Position numbers and translations under genes: made by a program. Positions 7,530 to 15,967 of a stretch of 64,000 nucleotides of DNA are shown piece after piece; the stretch's first letter is position 1, and each line of letters opens with the position of its first letter. The DNA comes from an uncultured bacterium (GTDB lineage Bacteria > Bacillota > Clostridia > Lachnospirales > Lachnospiraceae), in assembly GCA_947175015.1 (NCBI GenBank), contig CAMWLE010000002.1:1-64000 (forward strand). The letters are read 5' to 3'. Below the pieces are notes generated by a model that was given only the letters and a program-made list of their open reading frames with translations, was not told where the DNA came from and made no database searches.

Positions 7530-8477
7530 TTATGTTGCTTCATTTGTCCGGATGATGGTTCCGGCATTGCCTTTTAGGGCATCTTTTACCTGATTCATGG
7601 AGGTGATCAATACTTTGCCGGCGGGAACCTTTTCCAGATAGGAGACAGCGGCTTCAATCTTGGGCAGCATGGTGCCGGCTTCAAATTGTCCCTGGGCGAT
7701 GGCCTCTTTTGCTTCGTCCAAGGTCAGGGAAGCAATGGGTGTTTGTTCCGGACTTCCGAAGTTCCTGTAAACGCAGTCCACATTGGTAAGGATGATCAGT
7801 GCTTCACAGGATAAATCCGCAGCCAGTTTTCCGGCAATGGCATCTTTTTCAATGACAGCAGAAGCACCTTTTAAAATATGCTGTTGTTCAATTACCGGAA
7901 TTCCGCCGCCGCCGCAGGCAATAACCACCTGGTCTGCATCCGCAAGGGTGCGGATGGCTTCGATTTCTACAATATCAATGGGGCGGGGAGCAGCAATCAC
8001 ACGGCGGAAGCCTTTGCCGGGATATTCCTTTACATAATTGCCCTTTTTGGTTTCAATTTCTGCATCCTCCCGGGACATATAGCGGCCGATGACTTTGGTT
8101 GGTTCATAAAATGCTTCGTCATAAGGGTCTACCGTGACCTGAGTCAGGATGGTGCTGACAGGTTTGGAGATGCCCCGTGAGAGCAGCTCGCTGCGCAGGG
8201 CGTTCTGGATGTCATATCCCACATAGCCCTGACTCATGGCGGAACAGACACACATGGGCGCAGGCGTGTAATCAATGTAGACACGACGCAGTTCCGTCAT
8301 GGCTTTATGGATCATGCTGACCTGCGGGCCGTTGCTGTGAGTGATGGTAAGCTGGTAGCCGGCTTCTATAAGGTCTGCCAATGCTCTGGCAGTTACTTTT
8401 ACCGCATCTCGCTGTGCGCCTGTTGTATAACCCAGGGCGTCATGCCCCAAAGAAACAACTACTTTTTTCCTGCTCAT
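7530..8477 (-). CDS. arcC: Carbamate kinase
   Basis: The 315-residue length and motifs fit carbamate kinase, which makes ATP and carbamate from carbamoyl phosphate and ADP at the end of arginine, agmatine or purine fermentation. Visible signatures are VVSLGHDALG at the start, THSNGPQV, VIACGGGGIPV and AVIEKDAIAGKLA with the conserved lysine. The gene stands alone: no arginine deiminase, ornithine transcarbamylase or allantoin genes lie within the window, so the carbamoyl phosphate source is not shown. A leader of about 180 bases containing four 17-bp repeats precedes it. The final codons read GNAGTIIRTNEAT. Confidence 0.93.
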   Translation of the reverse strand: MSRKKVVVSLGHDALGYTTGAQRDAVKVTARALADLIEAGYQLTITHSNGPQVSMIHKAMTELRRVYIDYTPAPMCVCSAMSQGYVGYDIQNALRSELLSRGISKPVSTILTQVTVDPYDEAFYEPTKVIGRYMSREDAEIETKKGNYVKEYPGKGFRRVIAAPRPIDIVEIEAIRTLADADQVVIACGGGGIPVIEQQHILKGASAVIEKDAIAGKLAADLSCEALIILTNVDCVYRNFGSPEQTPIASLTLDEAKEAIAQGQFEAGTMLPKIEAAVSYLEKVPAGKVLITSMNQVKDALKGNAGTIIRTNEAT

Positions 8478-8493
8478 ATATTGTGTTCCTTTC

Positions 8494-8561
8494 TATGCTG
8501 CAATTTGTGCCATGCTGCAATTTGCGCTATGTTACAATTCGTGCTTTTATACAATTTGTGA
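8494..8561 (-). repeat. Four 17-bp direct repeats in arcC leader
   Basis: Four head-to-tail 17-base units read, on the plus strand, TATGCTGCAATTTGTGC, CATGCTGCAATTTGCGC, TATGTTACAATTCGTGC and the more degenerate TTTTATACAATTTGTGA. They lie between the predicted promoter and the carbamate kinase start codon, ending about 17 bases before it. Identity is highest in the CAATTTG core. They could be an array of binding sites for a regulator (on DNA or RNA) or a simple slippage product. Confidence 0.8.
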
Positions 8562-8661
8562 TGTTGATGACGCTTCCGGTCATGCCGTCATGACAGCCTT
8601 GTGCGAAATCGATGCTTTTGCGAGTGCCCTTTTCGCAATGCGATTCTCCGTGACCAGTAAC

Positions 8662-8690
8662 ATTGTAACATATTTTGCCCAAGGTGTATA
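8662..8690 (-). promoter_or_regulatory. Candidate promoter of arcC
   Basis: On the minus strand TATACA and TACAAT are 17 bases apart. The start site would fall about 180 bases before the carbamate kinase start and upstream of the 17-bp repeat array. The adjoining GTTACTGGTCACGGAG is shared with the region upstream of the phosphoglucomutase gene. Confidence 0.4.
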
Positions 8691-8701
8691 GGTTTTTTGT
8701 A

Positions 8702-8730
8702 TTGCTTTTTCTTCGGGAAAAGTGTATGCT
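8702..8730 (+). promoter_or_regulatory. Weak candidate promoter of the GH42 gene
   Basis: TTGCTT and TATGCT are 17 bases apart, about 160 bases before the GH42 start and divergent from the arcC promoter. The match is modest and it is offered only as the best candidate in this intergenic space. Confidence 0.3.
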
Positions 8731-8892
8731 AACAATAGGGAAGAGGCATGGTATTGGAGTCAGATGGTGTGTGGATGGTGTATTGTAAAAACGGAATGGA
8801 AACAGTATAGGCTGTTGTGCGGGCGATGAGGAACAAATTGCCGCAAGCTGCAGAAATTGCTGCAAATAGCTATTGAATAGGAGGCAAAACGT

Positions 8893-10926
8893 ATGGAAAA
8901 GAAAATACTTTTTCCGCAAATTGGTGGTTTGGTTCACGGTGGTGACTATAATCCGGATCAATGGCTGGATAGGCCGGACATTTTGGAAGAGGATGTGCGG
9001 ATGATGAAGAAAGCCGGCGTCAACTGTGTGACGTTGGGGGTGTTTTCCTGGGCAGCGTATGAACCGGAAGAGGGAAAATTCAATTTTGAATGGATGGAGA
9101 AAATAATTGAAAATCTATATCAAAATGGGATTTATACCATATTATCCACACCTTCAGGCGCTCGTCCCGCATGGCTGGATGCGAGATACATTGAGGCAAT
9201 GCGTGTGGACAGGAAAGGGGTACGTGACCATCACGGCAGACGTCATAACCACTGTATGACTTCTGACAGATACCGGGAGAAAGTGGCTATTATTGACAGA
9301 ATGCTGGCGGAGCATCTGGGCAGTCATCCGGGTGTGATTATGTATCATATCTCCAATGAATTGGGCGGAGAGTGTTTTTGTCCCCGATGTGTCCAAAAGT
9401 TCCAAATGTATCTGGCAGAGCGGTATGAATATGATATTGACAGACTGAATACGGAATGGTGGACTTCTTTCTGGAGCCACCACTATAATAAGTTCTCCGA
9501 AATCGAGCCTCCCTTTGAAAATGGTGAGACCAGCGTGATGGGGCTGAATATGGAGTGGAAGCGTTTTACCACCTGGAATATGAATGATTTCATGCAGTTT
9601 GAGATTGATGTGCTGCAGAGTGTCACACCGGATGTTCCGGTGACAACGAATTTTATGTGTCTGTTCGGTGGACTGGATTATCGGAAAATGGCGCCGAAGC
9701 TGGATGTGATTTCCTGGGACAATTACCCTGCCTTTCATAATGACAAGGAAACTTTTGCGGAGACCATGTCAGATACGGCTTTTCAGCATGCGGTAATGCG
9801 TTCCCTGAAACGTGACAAGCCATTTATGATGATGGAGAGCACACCCAGTTTGGTAAATTGGCATAAGGTGAATAAATTGAAGCGTCCCGGTGTACATAAG
9901 CTTTCCTGTCTGCAGGCGGTGGCCTGCGGTTCCGATTCTGTGCAATATTTTCAGTGGAGAAAGGGTCGGGGGTCTTATGAACAGTTTCACGGGGCGGTAG
10001 TGGATCATAACGGCACAGATGATACCAGGGTGTTTGGTGAAGTGGCGGAAGTAGGGGAGCTTCTGAAAAAAATTGCGCCTGTTGCAGGCACTACGGTTCC
10101 CACAAGGGCGGCGTTGCTGTTTGATTGGGATAATCGTTGGGCCATTTGGGACGTGAAGGCACTATGTCAGGAGACGAAAAAGTATGAGAAGACCTGTATC
10201 GGTATCTGGCAGGAATTTATGAAACTTGGTATAGATATGGATGTAGTGGGATCTGATGAGGATTTGAGCCGCTATGATGTGGTAGTGGCGCCCATGCTGT
10301 ATTTGCTGCAGCCGGGAACGGCGGATAATTTGCGTACTTTTGTGGAAAGAGGCGGTCAGTTGCTTGCCACGTATTTTACAGGGTATGTGGATGAAGCACA
10401 GCTTTGTTATCTGGGCGGATTTCCGGGAGATGGCCTGAAGGAATTGTTTGGCATTATCAGCGAGGAGATTGATTCCTATTATCCATCCGACAGAAACGGT
10501 ATTGCAATGAAGGATGGCAGTCAATGGGAAGTTGTGGACTATGCGGAAATTCTGCGGGTACAGGATGCGGAGGTGCTTGGCACTTATACGGATGATTTCT
10601 ATCAGGGCAGTGCGGCGGTGACTTGCAAGAGCCATGGAAAGGGCAAGGCGTATTATGTGGCCGCCAGGACCAGTGCAGGGGAAATGCGTCCGCTGTTTGA
10701 GAAGATGCTTGGGGATGCAGGTGTTCCGATCAGGAAGCTTCCGGAAGGTGTGGAGTATCATGTGCGTAGCGGAGAAGAGGGCAGCTTTGCGTTCTATCTG
10801 AATTGTACTACGGAGCCGGTGAAGATTTCCGGTGTGCATGGTCTGGATATGGTGACGGATAGGGAAGTCAAGGAAGAAATAACGCTGCCGGGATATGGTG
10901 TTGCGGTCATAAAGCAGCCTGATTAA
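8893..10926 (+). CDS. Beta-galactosidase, glycoside hydrolase family 42
   Basis: A 677-residue cytoplasmic enzyme with no signal peptide, of normal GH42 length. The start GGDYNPDQWLDRPDILEEDVRMMKKAGVN is typical. The acid/base glutamate lies in ISNELGGE (near residue 156) and the nucleophile in MMMESTPS (near 315). The FCPRC pair belongs to the zinc-binding cysteine cluster of the family. GH42 enzymes remove terminal beta-galactosyl residues from oligosaccharides, and related members also act on alpha-L-arabinopyranosides. No transporter is adjacent; galactan side chains of pectin are a plausible source given the catabolic locus at the right end. AGGAGG precedes the ATG. The stop codon lies inside the first unit of a 33-bp tandem repeat, so the last codons are part of a repeat. 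Confidence 0.93.
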   Translation: MEKKILFPQIGGLVHGGDYNPDQWLDRPDILEEDVRMMKKAGVNCVTLGVFSWAAYEPEEGKFNFEWMEKIIENLYQNGIYTILSTPSGARPAWLDARYIEAMRVDRKGVRDHHGRRHNHCMTSDRYREKVAIIDRMLAEHLGSHPGVIMYHISNELGGECFCPRCVQKFQMYLAERYEYDIDRLNTEWWTSFWSHHYNKFSEIEPPFENGETSVMGLNMEWKRFTTWNMNDFMQFEIDVLQSVTPDVPVTTNFMCLFGGLDYRKMAPKLDVISWDNYPAFHNDKETFAETMSDTAFQHAVMRSLKRDKPFMMMESTPSLVNWHKVNKLKRPGVHKLSCLQAVACGSDSVQYFQWRKGRGSYEQFHGAVVDHNGTDDTRVFGEVAEVGELLKKIAPVAGTTVPTRAALLFDWDNRWAIWDVKALCQETKKYEKTCIGIWQEFMKLGIDMDVVGSDEDLSRYDVVVAPMLYLLQPGTADNLRTFVERGGQLLATYFTGYVDEAQLCYLGGFPGDGLKELFGIISEEIDSYYPSDRNGIAMKDGSQWEVVDYAEILRVQDAEVLGTYTDDFYQGSAAVTCKSHGKGKAYYVAARTSAGEMRPLFEKMLGDAGVPIRKLPEGVEYHVRSGEEGSFAFYLNCTTEPVKISGVHGLDMVTDREVKEEITLPGYGVAVIKQPD

Positions 10927-11025
10927 GGTAGTGTGAGATGAGTAGAGCAGCCTGATTAGGGTGGTGTGAAATGAGTAGAGCAGCCTGATTAGGGCGGCAT
11001 GAAGTAAGTAAGGCAGTATGATTGA
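10915..11025 (+). repeat. 33-bp tandem repeat spanning the GH42 stop codon
   Basis: Three full units begin CAGCCTGATTA(A/G)GG at 10915, 10948 and 10981, and a partial fourth begins at 11014. The first unit contains the last codons (QPD) and the TAA stop of the GH42 gene. Because 33 is a multiple of three, each later unit repeats the same frame, in which TAA has become TAG. Confidence 0.85.
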
Positions 11026-11046
11026 GCTGCCGGGTAACATATGATG

Positions 11047-11123
11047 AAAAACAGCCGTTGGCGGGAATTGGGGTTCTTACTTAAGATAGAATAAGAGCCG
11101 CAGATCGCCGGACGGCTGTTTTT
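11047..11123. terminator. Long bidirectional hairpin terminator
   Basis: AAAACAGCCGTTGGCG at the left pairs with CGCCGGACGGCTGTTTTT at the right with small bulges around a long loop. Both strands end in T-runs, suiting it to end both the GH42 transcript and the convergent aroA transcript. Confidence 0.65.
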
Positions 11124-11201
11124 GATAGCAGGAAAATTACCTCCATAAACAAATGTTTTTAAAAAGTGTTATGCACAATTTTGCGGTGAAATCACAGAAG
11201 G

Positions 11202-12542
11202 TCAAACTGATTGGCGAAGCTGTGATACAACATGGTCAAGCACTGTGAAATAGTCTTCAAAGGTTTTGCGGCAGCAGCCGGGATTGTCAATCACAATGCC
11301 GGGACTGCGCAGCCCTGTAAGGGAAAAGCCCATTGCCATGCGGTGGTCGTCATAAGTTTCTACCCTGGATGGCTGCGGCCGGCCGGGATAGACGGTAATG
11401 CTGTTCTCATAGGCTTCACATCGGATGCCCATTTTGGTCAACTCCGTGATAATGGCAGACATACGATTACATTCCTGATAGCGGATGTGGCCAATCCCTG
11501 TGATGGTGGTGGGAGAATCTGCATAAGGAGAAATGGCCGCCAGGGTGATCGCCTGATCGGAGCAGGCAGACATATCTGTTGTAATGCCATGGAGGATACC
11601 GTCTGTCGGTGGATGTACCAGAATGCCCTGGGAGGATTCTTCGGCAATACATCCCATTTGTTCCAAAATCCTGATAAATGCCACATCACCCTGAAGGGAA
11701 TTGAAGTGTACATGATGCACCAACACAGGAATATTTAAAAGCGGACTCAGCGCATAGAAATAACAGGCGGCGGACACATCCGGCTCAATTTGGTAATTTT
11801 GCGCCTGATAATGCTGGCCGGCTTTTGTGAGGAAGGTATTGGGGGAGCATTGTTCCGTATGGACACCGAACTGCATCATCATTTTCCTGGTCATATCAAT
11901 ATATGCCATGCCATGGGTGCCTTCTATATGAATGGTAAAATCCTGCTCACACAGGCATGAGGCGATCAGCAGGGCGCTGAGAAACTGACTGCTGGATGCT
12001 ATGTTGACCAGAATATGATTTTGCAGAAATCCGTGTCCATGCAGGGTGAAGGGGAAATGTCCTTCATTGTCTGCGGAGTTCGGGATTACTTCACAGCCAA
12101 GGGCCTTCAGGGAATCCAGTAATGGAGCCATAGGTCGTCTGCGCATCTGCTCTGAGGCATCCATATGGTAAGTGCCCTGAGAAAGCCCCAGGTAAGCGGT
12201 GAGAAAGCGGGCGGCAGTTCCGGCGCTGCCCACATACAGGTTTGCCTCACGAAAGGGAACAGCGCCGCCCTGTCCCCGAATAACAATGGTTCGTTTAGAT
12301 TCATCCACATGGGTTTCAAATCCCAGAGTTTGCACACATTTCAGAAAATGCCTGGAATCGTCAGAAAATAACGCGCCGTACAGTGTGGATGTGCCATTGG
12401 CCAGGGTGGCGAGCAAAAGCGCCCGGTTGGTAATGCTTTTAGAACCGGGAACGCTGACTGTTACAGGGGAAACTATGGGACGTTCACGTTTTTGCAGAAT
12501 ATCATATAGATAAGGAATTTCGTAAGTATTTGGTGTCGGCAT
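11202..12542 (-). CDS. aroA: 3-phosphoshikimate 1-carboxyvinyltransferase (EPSP synthase)
   Basis: AroA transfers the enolpyruvyl group of phosphoenolpyruvate to shikimate 3-phosphate in aromatic amino-acid synthesis. The N-terminal VPGSKSITNRALLLATL, the VGSAGTAARFLTAYLGL loop and DDHRMAMGFSLTGL near the end are diagnostic, and the 446-residue length is normal. The ORF track extends to a TTG at 12581. I prefer the ATG at 12542, which has AGGA about 11 bases upstream and gives the normal length. The GH4 gene ends 70 bases upstream on the same strand, so the two could be cotranscribed although they are functionally unrelated. No other shikimate-pathway gene is in the window. Confidence 0.93.
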   Translation of the reverse strand: MPTPNTYEIPYLYDILQKRERPIVSPVTVSVPGSKSITNRALLLATLANGTSTLYGALFSDDSRHFLKCVQTLGFETHVDESKRTIVIRGQGGAVPFREANLYVGSAGTAARFLTAYLGLSQGTYHMDASEQMRRRPMAPLLDSLKALGCEVIPNSADNEGHFPFTLHGHGFLQNHILVNIASSSQFLSALLIASCLCEQDFTIHIEGTHGMAYIDMTRKMMMQFGVHTEQCSPNTFLTKAGQHYQAQNYQIEPDVSAACYFYALSPLLNIPVLVHHVHFNSLQGDVAFIRILEQMGCIAEESSQGILVHPPTDGILHGITTDMSACSDQAITLAAISPYADSPTTITGIGHIRYQECNRMSAIITELTKMGIRCEAYENSITVYPGRPQPSRVETYDDHRMAMGFSLTGLRSPGIVIDNPGCCRKTFEDYFTVLDHVVSQLRQSV

Positions 12543-12611
12543 AAAATGACGTGTCCTTTCTTCAGTCGCATAAGTTCTCAAGTAATAAGGTATTGCAAAT
12601 GTACAATTTAA

Positions 12612-14060
12612 TTACAGGGTGGCCGCTATCATGTCTATTACAAGTCTGCGGACCTCTTCTTCGGAAGCCCGGCCTTTTACCAGAGGATCTTCCATAAATG
12701 CCTCTACCACCAGAGGGATGTCTATGGAAGCCTTTTCCAGCATGGGGACTGTATATGTGTATTTTTCGTCCTTCTTGAATTCCTGTTTCCTGATGGTGCC
12801 TGTGAGCACTGCCTGCATGATCCGCTCATGGTTTGTTATGTGGGGCATCAGCAGTTCTCTGACAGGTTCGGGGACGTTGCCGGCCAAAACAGGACGAATG
12901 GATTCTCTTTCAAACACTGCATTGGTTTCCACGATTGCATTTGGGGGCAGGTTGCGAATCTGAAGCCCGGTGTTGGGGATATTCACATTGCTGACCACCC
13001 GTTCCAATCCGCATAAAGCCTTGATTAACAGGATGCCTTCTTCACCGGTGGGGGTCAGGGGAAGCTCTTCCTCTCCATTCACAAGCCTGTGGGAACGGGC
13101 CAGGCGCTCCTGAAGATCCTGTTTGCGCCAGGAAACGGCTGTCAGATTGAATTTCCAGGAAGCGACTGTTTCAGGATTCTTCAAATATTCCTCTCCCGGC
13201 ATGAATTCAGCCAGATGACGATCCCCTGCGGCGGCAATGAGACCATAGCGGCGGAATAAGTCCATCTTCACCCTGTGACAGCAGCCGAAAGTGGAACTTA
13301 CCCAGTTGGTGTCTTTTTCCTGGAAGCCCTCTTCAAAATGGGCATCAATATAACGGTTGTAAACCGGGAATAAGTCAATGCCTTTGTAACCGGCATAATC
13401 AAACCAGGTAAAATGGTTGATGCCCAGGACATTGACATGGATGTCCCGTCGGTCAATGTCCTGTATTCCCAACTCCTTTTCGGCAATACCGGCCAGAACT
13501 CTCTGTGTACCGAAGACTTCATGACAGCAGCCGAAAGCTTTGATTTGGGGAAACGCCTCATAGAGTGCCTTCACACATAAGGACATGGGATTGGTATAGT
13601 TGATGACCCAGGCGGCAGGGCAATACTCCCTGATGGCATTGGCAAATTCCAGAAACATGGGAAGAGTGCGGAGCGCCCGCATCATCCCGCCGGGGCCTGC
13701 TGTATCTCCCACGGATTGATAGATTCCCAGCCGTTCGGGCATGTGGACATCTGTTTCCATCTCGTCAAAGGTTCCGGGCAAAATGGAAATTACCACGAAA
13801 TCTGCGCCTGTAAGGGCATCAGCCAGAGATTCTTTGACGCAATAGTGCCATTTGCCTGGAGTATTCCGGCGCTCGGTGGTTGCGTTTCCGATGATCTCGT
13901 TGGATTTAGCCGCATCACGGTCAATATCGTAGAGACGGATGGTGCCTGATATGGCTGGTTCCATTGCCAAATCCGTCATGAAAGTCCATGCCCAGCCCCT
14001 TGACCCTCCACCGATATAAGCAATCTGAATATCTTCCATATGTTTATTATTATATCTCAT
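12612..14060 (-). CDS. GH4 glycosidase with CHEV motif, probable alpha-galacturonidase
   Basis: A 482-residue family 4 glycoside hydrolase, a NAD- and metal-dependent class using redox elimination. The nucleotide-binding start IQIAYIGGGSRGWAWTF and the block NYTNPMSLCVKALYEAFPQIKAFGCCHEV are intact. Residues 179-182 read CHEV; published work on family 4 ties this variant to alpha-galacturonidases such as Bacillus LplD, unlike the CHSV or CDMP forms of other subgroups. The enzyme would release galacturonate from pectin fragments in the cytoplasm. GGAGAG lies eight bases before the ATG. A candidate promoter lies at 14137-14165. It is far from the rhamnogalacturonan locus at 51-64 kb, so a functional link is inferred only. 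Confidence 0.85.
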   Translation of the reverse strand: MRYNNKHMEDIQIAYIGGGSRGWAWTFMTDLAMEPAISGTIRLYDIDRDAAKSNEIIGNATTERRNTPGKWHYCVKESLADALTGADFVVISILPGTFDEMETDVHMPERLGIYQSVGDTAGPGGMMRALRTLPMFLEFANAIREYCPAAWVINYTNPMSLCVKALYEAFPQIKAFGCCHEVFGTQRVLAGIAEKELGIQDIDRRDIHVNVLGINHFTWFDYAGYKGIDLFPVYNRYIDAHFEEGFQEKDTNWVSSTFGCCHRVKMDLFRRYGLIAAAGDRHLAEFMPGEEYLKNPETVASWKFNLTAVSWRKQDLQERLARSHRLVNGEEELPLTPTGEEGILLIKALCGLERVVSNVNIPNTGLQIRNLPPNAIVETNAVFERESIRPVLAGNVPEPVRELLMPHITNHERIMQAVLTGTIRKQEFKKDEKYTYTVPMLEKASIDIPLVVEAFMEDPLVKGRASEEEVRRLVIDMIAATL

Positions 14061-14136
14061 ATTATCTCTCCTTTTTGCTCCTTCTCGCTCCTTCTCACTT
14101 CTGCTAATCCAAAATCAATTATTTATGTATATATTC

Positions 14137-14165
14137 ATTATGTAACATTGGGCCCAAAATAGCAA
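14137..14165 (-). promoter_or_regulatory. Candidate promoter of the GH4 gene
   Basis: On the minus strand TTGCTA and CATAAT are 17 bases apart, about 75 bases before the GH4 start codon. Confidence 0.45.
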
Positions 14166-14271
14166 GTGCGTTCTTGTGCGTTTCAAAAGAGAATGAGAGG
14201 GTGCATTTGGCTCTTAATCATTGCATCGTCCTCCTTTCTTCCGTCCCGCCGCATAAATAAAGGCTTCTTTA

Positions 14272-14287
14272 TAATCCGTTTGGATTA
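14272..14287. promoter_or_regulatory. Short palindrome, possible operator
   Basis: TAATCC and GGATTA flank a four-base centre, just upstream of the promoter of the NSSSSSF protein gene. It could be an operator; no regulator is adjacent. Confidence 0.3.
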
Positions 14288-14295
14288 ACCGTCCA

Positions 14296-14324
14296 ATGAC
14301 AAAAAAAGTATTTCCTGCTATGAT
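14296..14324 (+). promoter_or_regulatory. Promoter of the NSSSSSF protein gene
   Basis: ATGACA and TATGAT are 17 bases apart. The -10 ends about 27 bases before the start codon, which has AAGGAGG upstream. Confidence 0.5.
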
Positions 14325-14351
14325 GAAAAAAATGAATCAAGGAGGCAACTT

Positions 14352-14717
14352 ATGAAGATTAGAACGGATTTTGTGACCAATTCCAGCAGCAGCAGCTTTA
14401 GCCTTGCGAGGAAGTTAGAGCTGACGGAGAAGCAGAAGGAAGCCATTATTCAATTTGTAGAGAGGACCATGTTCGGGGAGGATATTCTGACAGAGAAGGC
14501 GGAAGTTGATAGGTTTATGGAAGAAAATTATCTCTCGGAAGAATATAAGGATACTATCTGCAAGGCGCTTGACGAAGGAAAATACATATACCATGGTGTG
14601 GTTGATTTCGAGGAAGGTGACTATGGACTGGCGGAGCTGTACTGTGAACTTTGGAAGGCAATAGAAGAGGCAGACAGTGAAAATTTCACAGGCATTGATA
14701 CGGATCTGAGTTATTAA
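14352..14717 (+). CDS. NSSSSSF-motif small protein, possible radical SAM partner
   Basis: A 121-residue acidic protein beginning MKIRTDFVTNSSSSSFSLARK. This amino-terminal block, with FVTNSSSSSF, is one I have seen at the start of otherwise unrelated Firmicutes proteins of unknown role. The rest is acidic, rich in glutamate and tyrosine, with no membrane segment and a single cysteine. It lies 174 bases before a radical SAM/SPASM enzyme on the same strand, and a terminator-like hairpin lies between them. The arrangement suggests that the conserved N terminus is a recognition or modification segment for the neighbouring enzyme, but this is inference. No catalytic motif was found. AAGGAGG supports the start. 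Confidence 0.65.
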   Translation: MKIRTDFVTNSSSSSFSLARKLELTEKQKEAIIQFVERTMFGEDILTEKAEVDRFMEENYLSEEYKDTICKALDEGKYIYHGVVDFEEGDYGLAELYCELWKAIEEADSENFTGIDTDLSY

Positions 14718-14740
14718 AACAGTAATTGTTCGGCAATACC

Positions 14741-14781
14741 CGGAATGACATCCGGCTGTATAGCAGACAGAGGTCATTCCG
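14741..14781 (+). terminator. Hairpin between the NSSSSSF and radical SAM genes
   Basis: CGGAATGAC and GTCATTCCG form a perfect nine-base stem around a 23-base loop, followed by TTTGTAT. It may partly terminate transcription and so set the ratio of the two products. Confidence 0.5.
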
Positions 14782-14890
14782 TTTGTATAGGATGGAAGTT
14801 GATGCAGTTTTTGTCAACAAATGGATTTGAATAGAAGATATTACTTCGGTGGTACAGGGTGGATGAAATAGAAGGAGGTATCGGGAGTAA

Positions 14891-15967
14891 ATGCGAAGAA
14901 GAGCAGATCCGGTAAATGGATTTATATCGGTATTTCATGAGAAAACTGGATTTTATTACAGGAGTAATGTGATAGAGCAGGGGCGAGACACAGGAAGAGA
15001 GCCTTTTATGGCACAGTTTCCGGAATTGCTTGATGTGGGGATTATGGGACATTGTATTCATGGTATGAGCGGGATGTGCATATCAGCCCGTGTACAGTGT
15101 TATCAAAATGGTCTCTATATTGCACAGCCCAATATGACCATGGAGGATTTTACATCCATTGTCAATCAGTGCAGAGGAAAAGTATACCAATTTGCTTTGG
15201 GGGGAAGAGGGGACCCGGATCAGCATGAATATTTTGAAGACATACTGAGGTTGTGCGTTGAAAATGAAATTGTACCCAATTTTACCTCTTCGGGATTTGG
15301 ATTTACAGAGAAAATTGCGCAGTTATGTAAAAAGTATTGTGGTGCGGTGGCTGTGAGCTGGTACCGCAGTCCCTATACATTGGACGCAATACGCATGCTC
15401 CTGGCAGCAGGGGTTAAGACAAATATTCATTATGTGCTGGGAAAACAGAGCATACAGGAAGCCATAGAGCATTTGGAGTGTGATGATTTTCCAAAGGGGG
15501 TGAATGCTGTCGTTTTTCTGCTGCATAAACCTGTAGGGTTGGGGGAAGGAGGGAATGTCCTTACCTGTGAAGATGAGAAGATCAGGCAATTTTTCGCACT
15601 CATAGATGGGAAAAAGCATTCTTTTAAGGTTGGGTTTGATTCTTGTACAGTTCCTGGACTGCTTCAATTTACAAATCATATTGATTTCAACAGCATTGAT
15701 ACCTGTGAAGGGGCAAGGTGGTCAGCCTATATTACACCGGATATGAAGATGCTGCCCTGCAGTTTTGACTGTGAGGACAGGAGATGGTGTGTGGATTTGA
15801 GGACGCACTCCATACAGGAAGCCTGGGAGAGCAATACGTTTTCTGCATTCAGGGACATTTTGAAACGGGCTTGTCCGGAGTGTGGGGACAGGGACCATTG
15901 TATGGGCGGCTGTCCCATCCGGCGGGAAGTAGTGCTGTGTAAGAAAAAGGCAGGAACATCATTCTAA
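14891..15967 (+). CDS. Radical SAM/SPASM-domain protein with unusual cysteine spacing
   Basis: A 358-residue protein. The region where radical SAM enzymes carry CX3CX2C reads MGHCIHGMSGMCISARVQCYQNG, with cysteines 55, 63 and 70 spaced CX7CX6C. The following TYQFALGG-like segment (VYQFALGGRGDPDQHEYFEDIL), FTSSGFGF and GVKTNIHYVLG fit the radical SAM barrel. Near the C terminus DTCEGARWSAYITPDMKMLPCSFD and ACPECGDRDHCMGGCP give the cysteine pattern of a SPASM auxiliary-cluster domain. Such enzymes often modify peptides, for example RiPP precursors, or serve as maturases. No precursor peptide is obvious apart from the NSSSSSF protein upstream. AGGAGGT lies 11 bases before the ATG. The 3' end overlaps the convergent membrane protein gene by nine bases. 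Confidence 0.8.
   Translation: MRRRADPVNGFISVFHEKTGFYYRSNVIEQGRDTGREPFMAQFPELLDVGIMGHCIHGMSGMCISARVQCYQNGLYIAQPNMTMEDFTSIVNQCRGKVYQFALGGRGDPDQHEYFEDILRLCVENEIVPNFTSSGFGFTEKIAQLCKKYCGAVAVSWYRSPYTLDAIRMLLAAGVKTNIHYVLGKQSIQEAIEHLECDDFPKGVNAVVFLLHKPVGLGEGGNVLTCEDEKIRQFFALIDGKKHSFKVGFDSCTVPGLLQFTNHIDFNSIDTCEGARWSAYITPDMKMLPCSFDCEDRRWCVDLRTHSIQEAWESNTFSAFRDILKRACPECGDRDHCMGGCPIRREVVLCKKKAGTSF

Noticed and set aside
9154-11040. Minus-strand ORFs opposite the GH42 gene (194 and 292 codons)
   Set aside because: Histidine/arginine/leucine-rich shadow frames; the longer one ends in a repeated peptide produced by the 33-bp tandem repeat.
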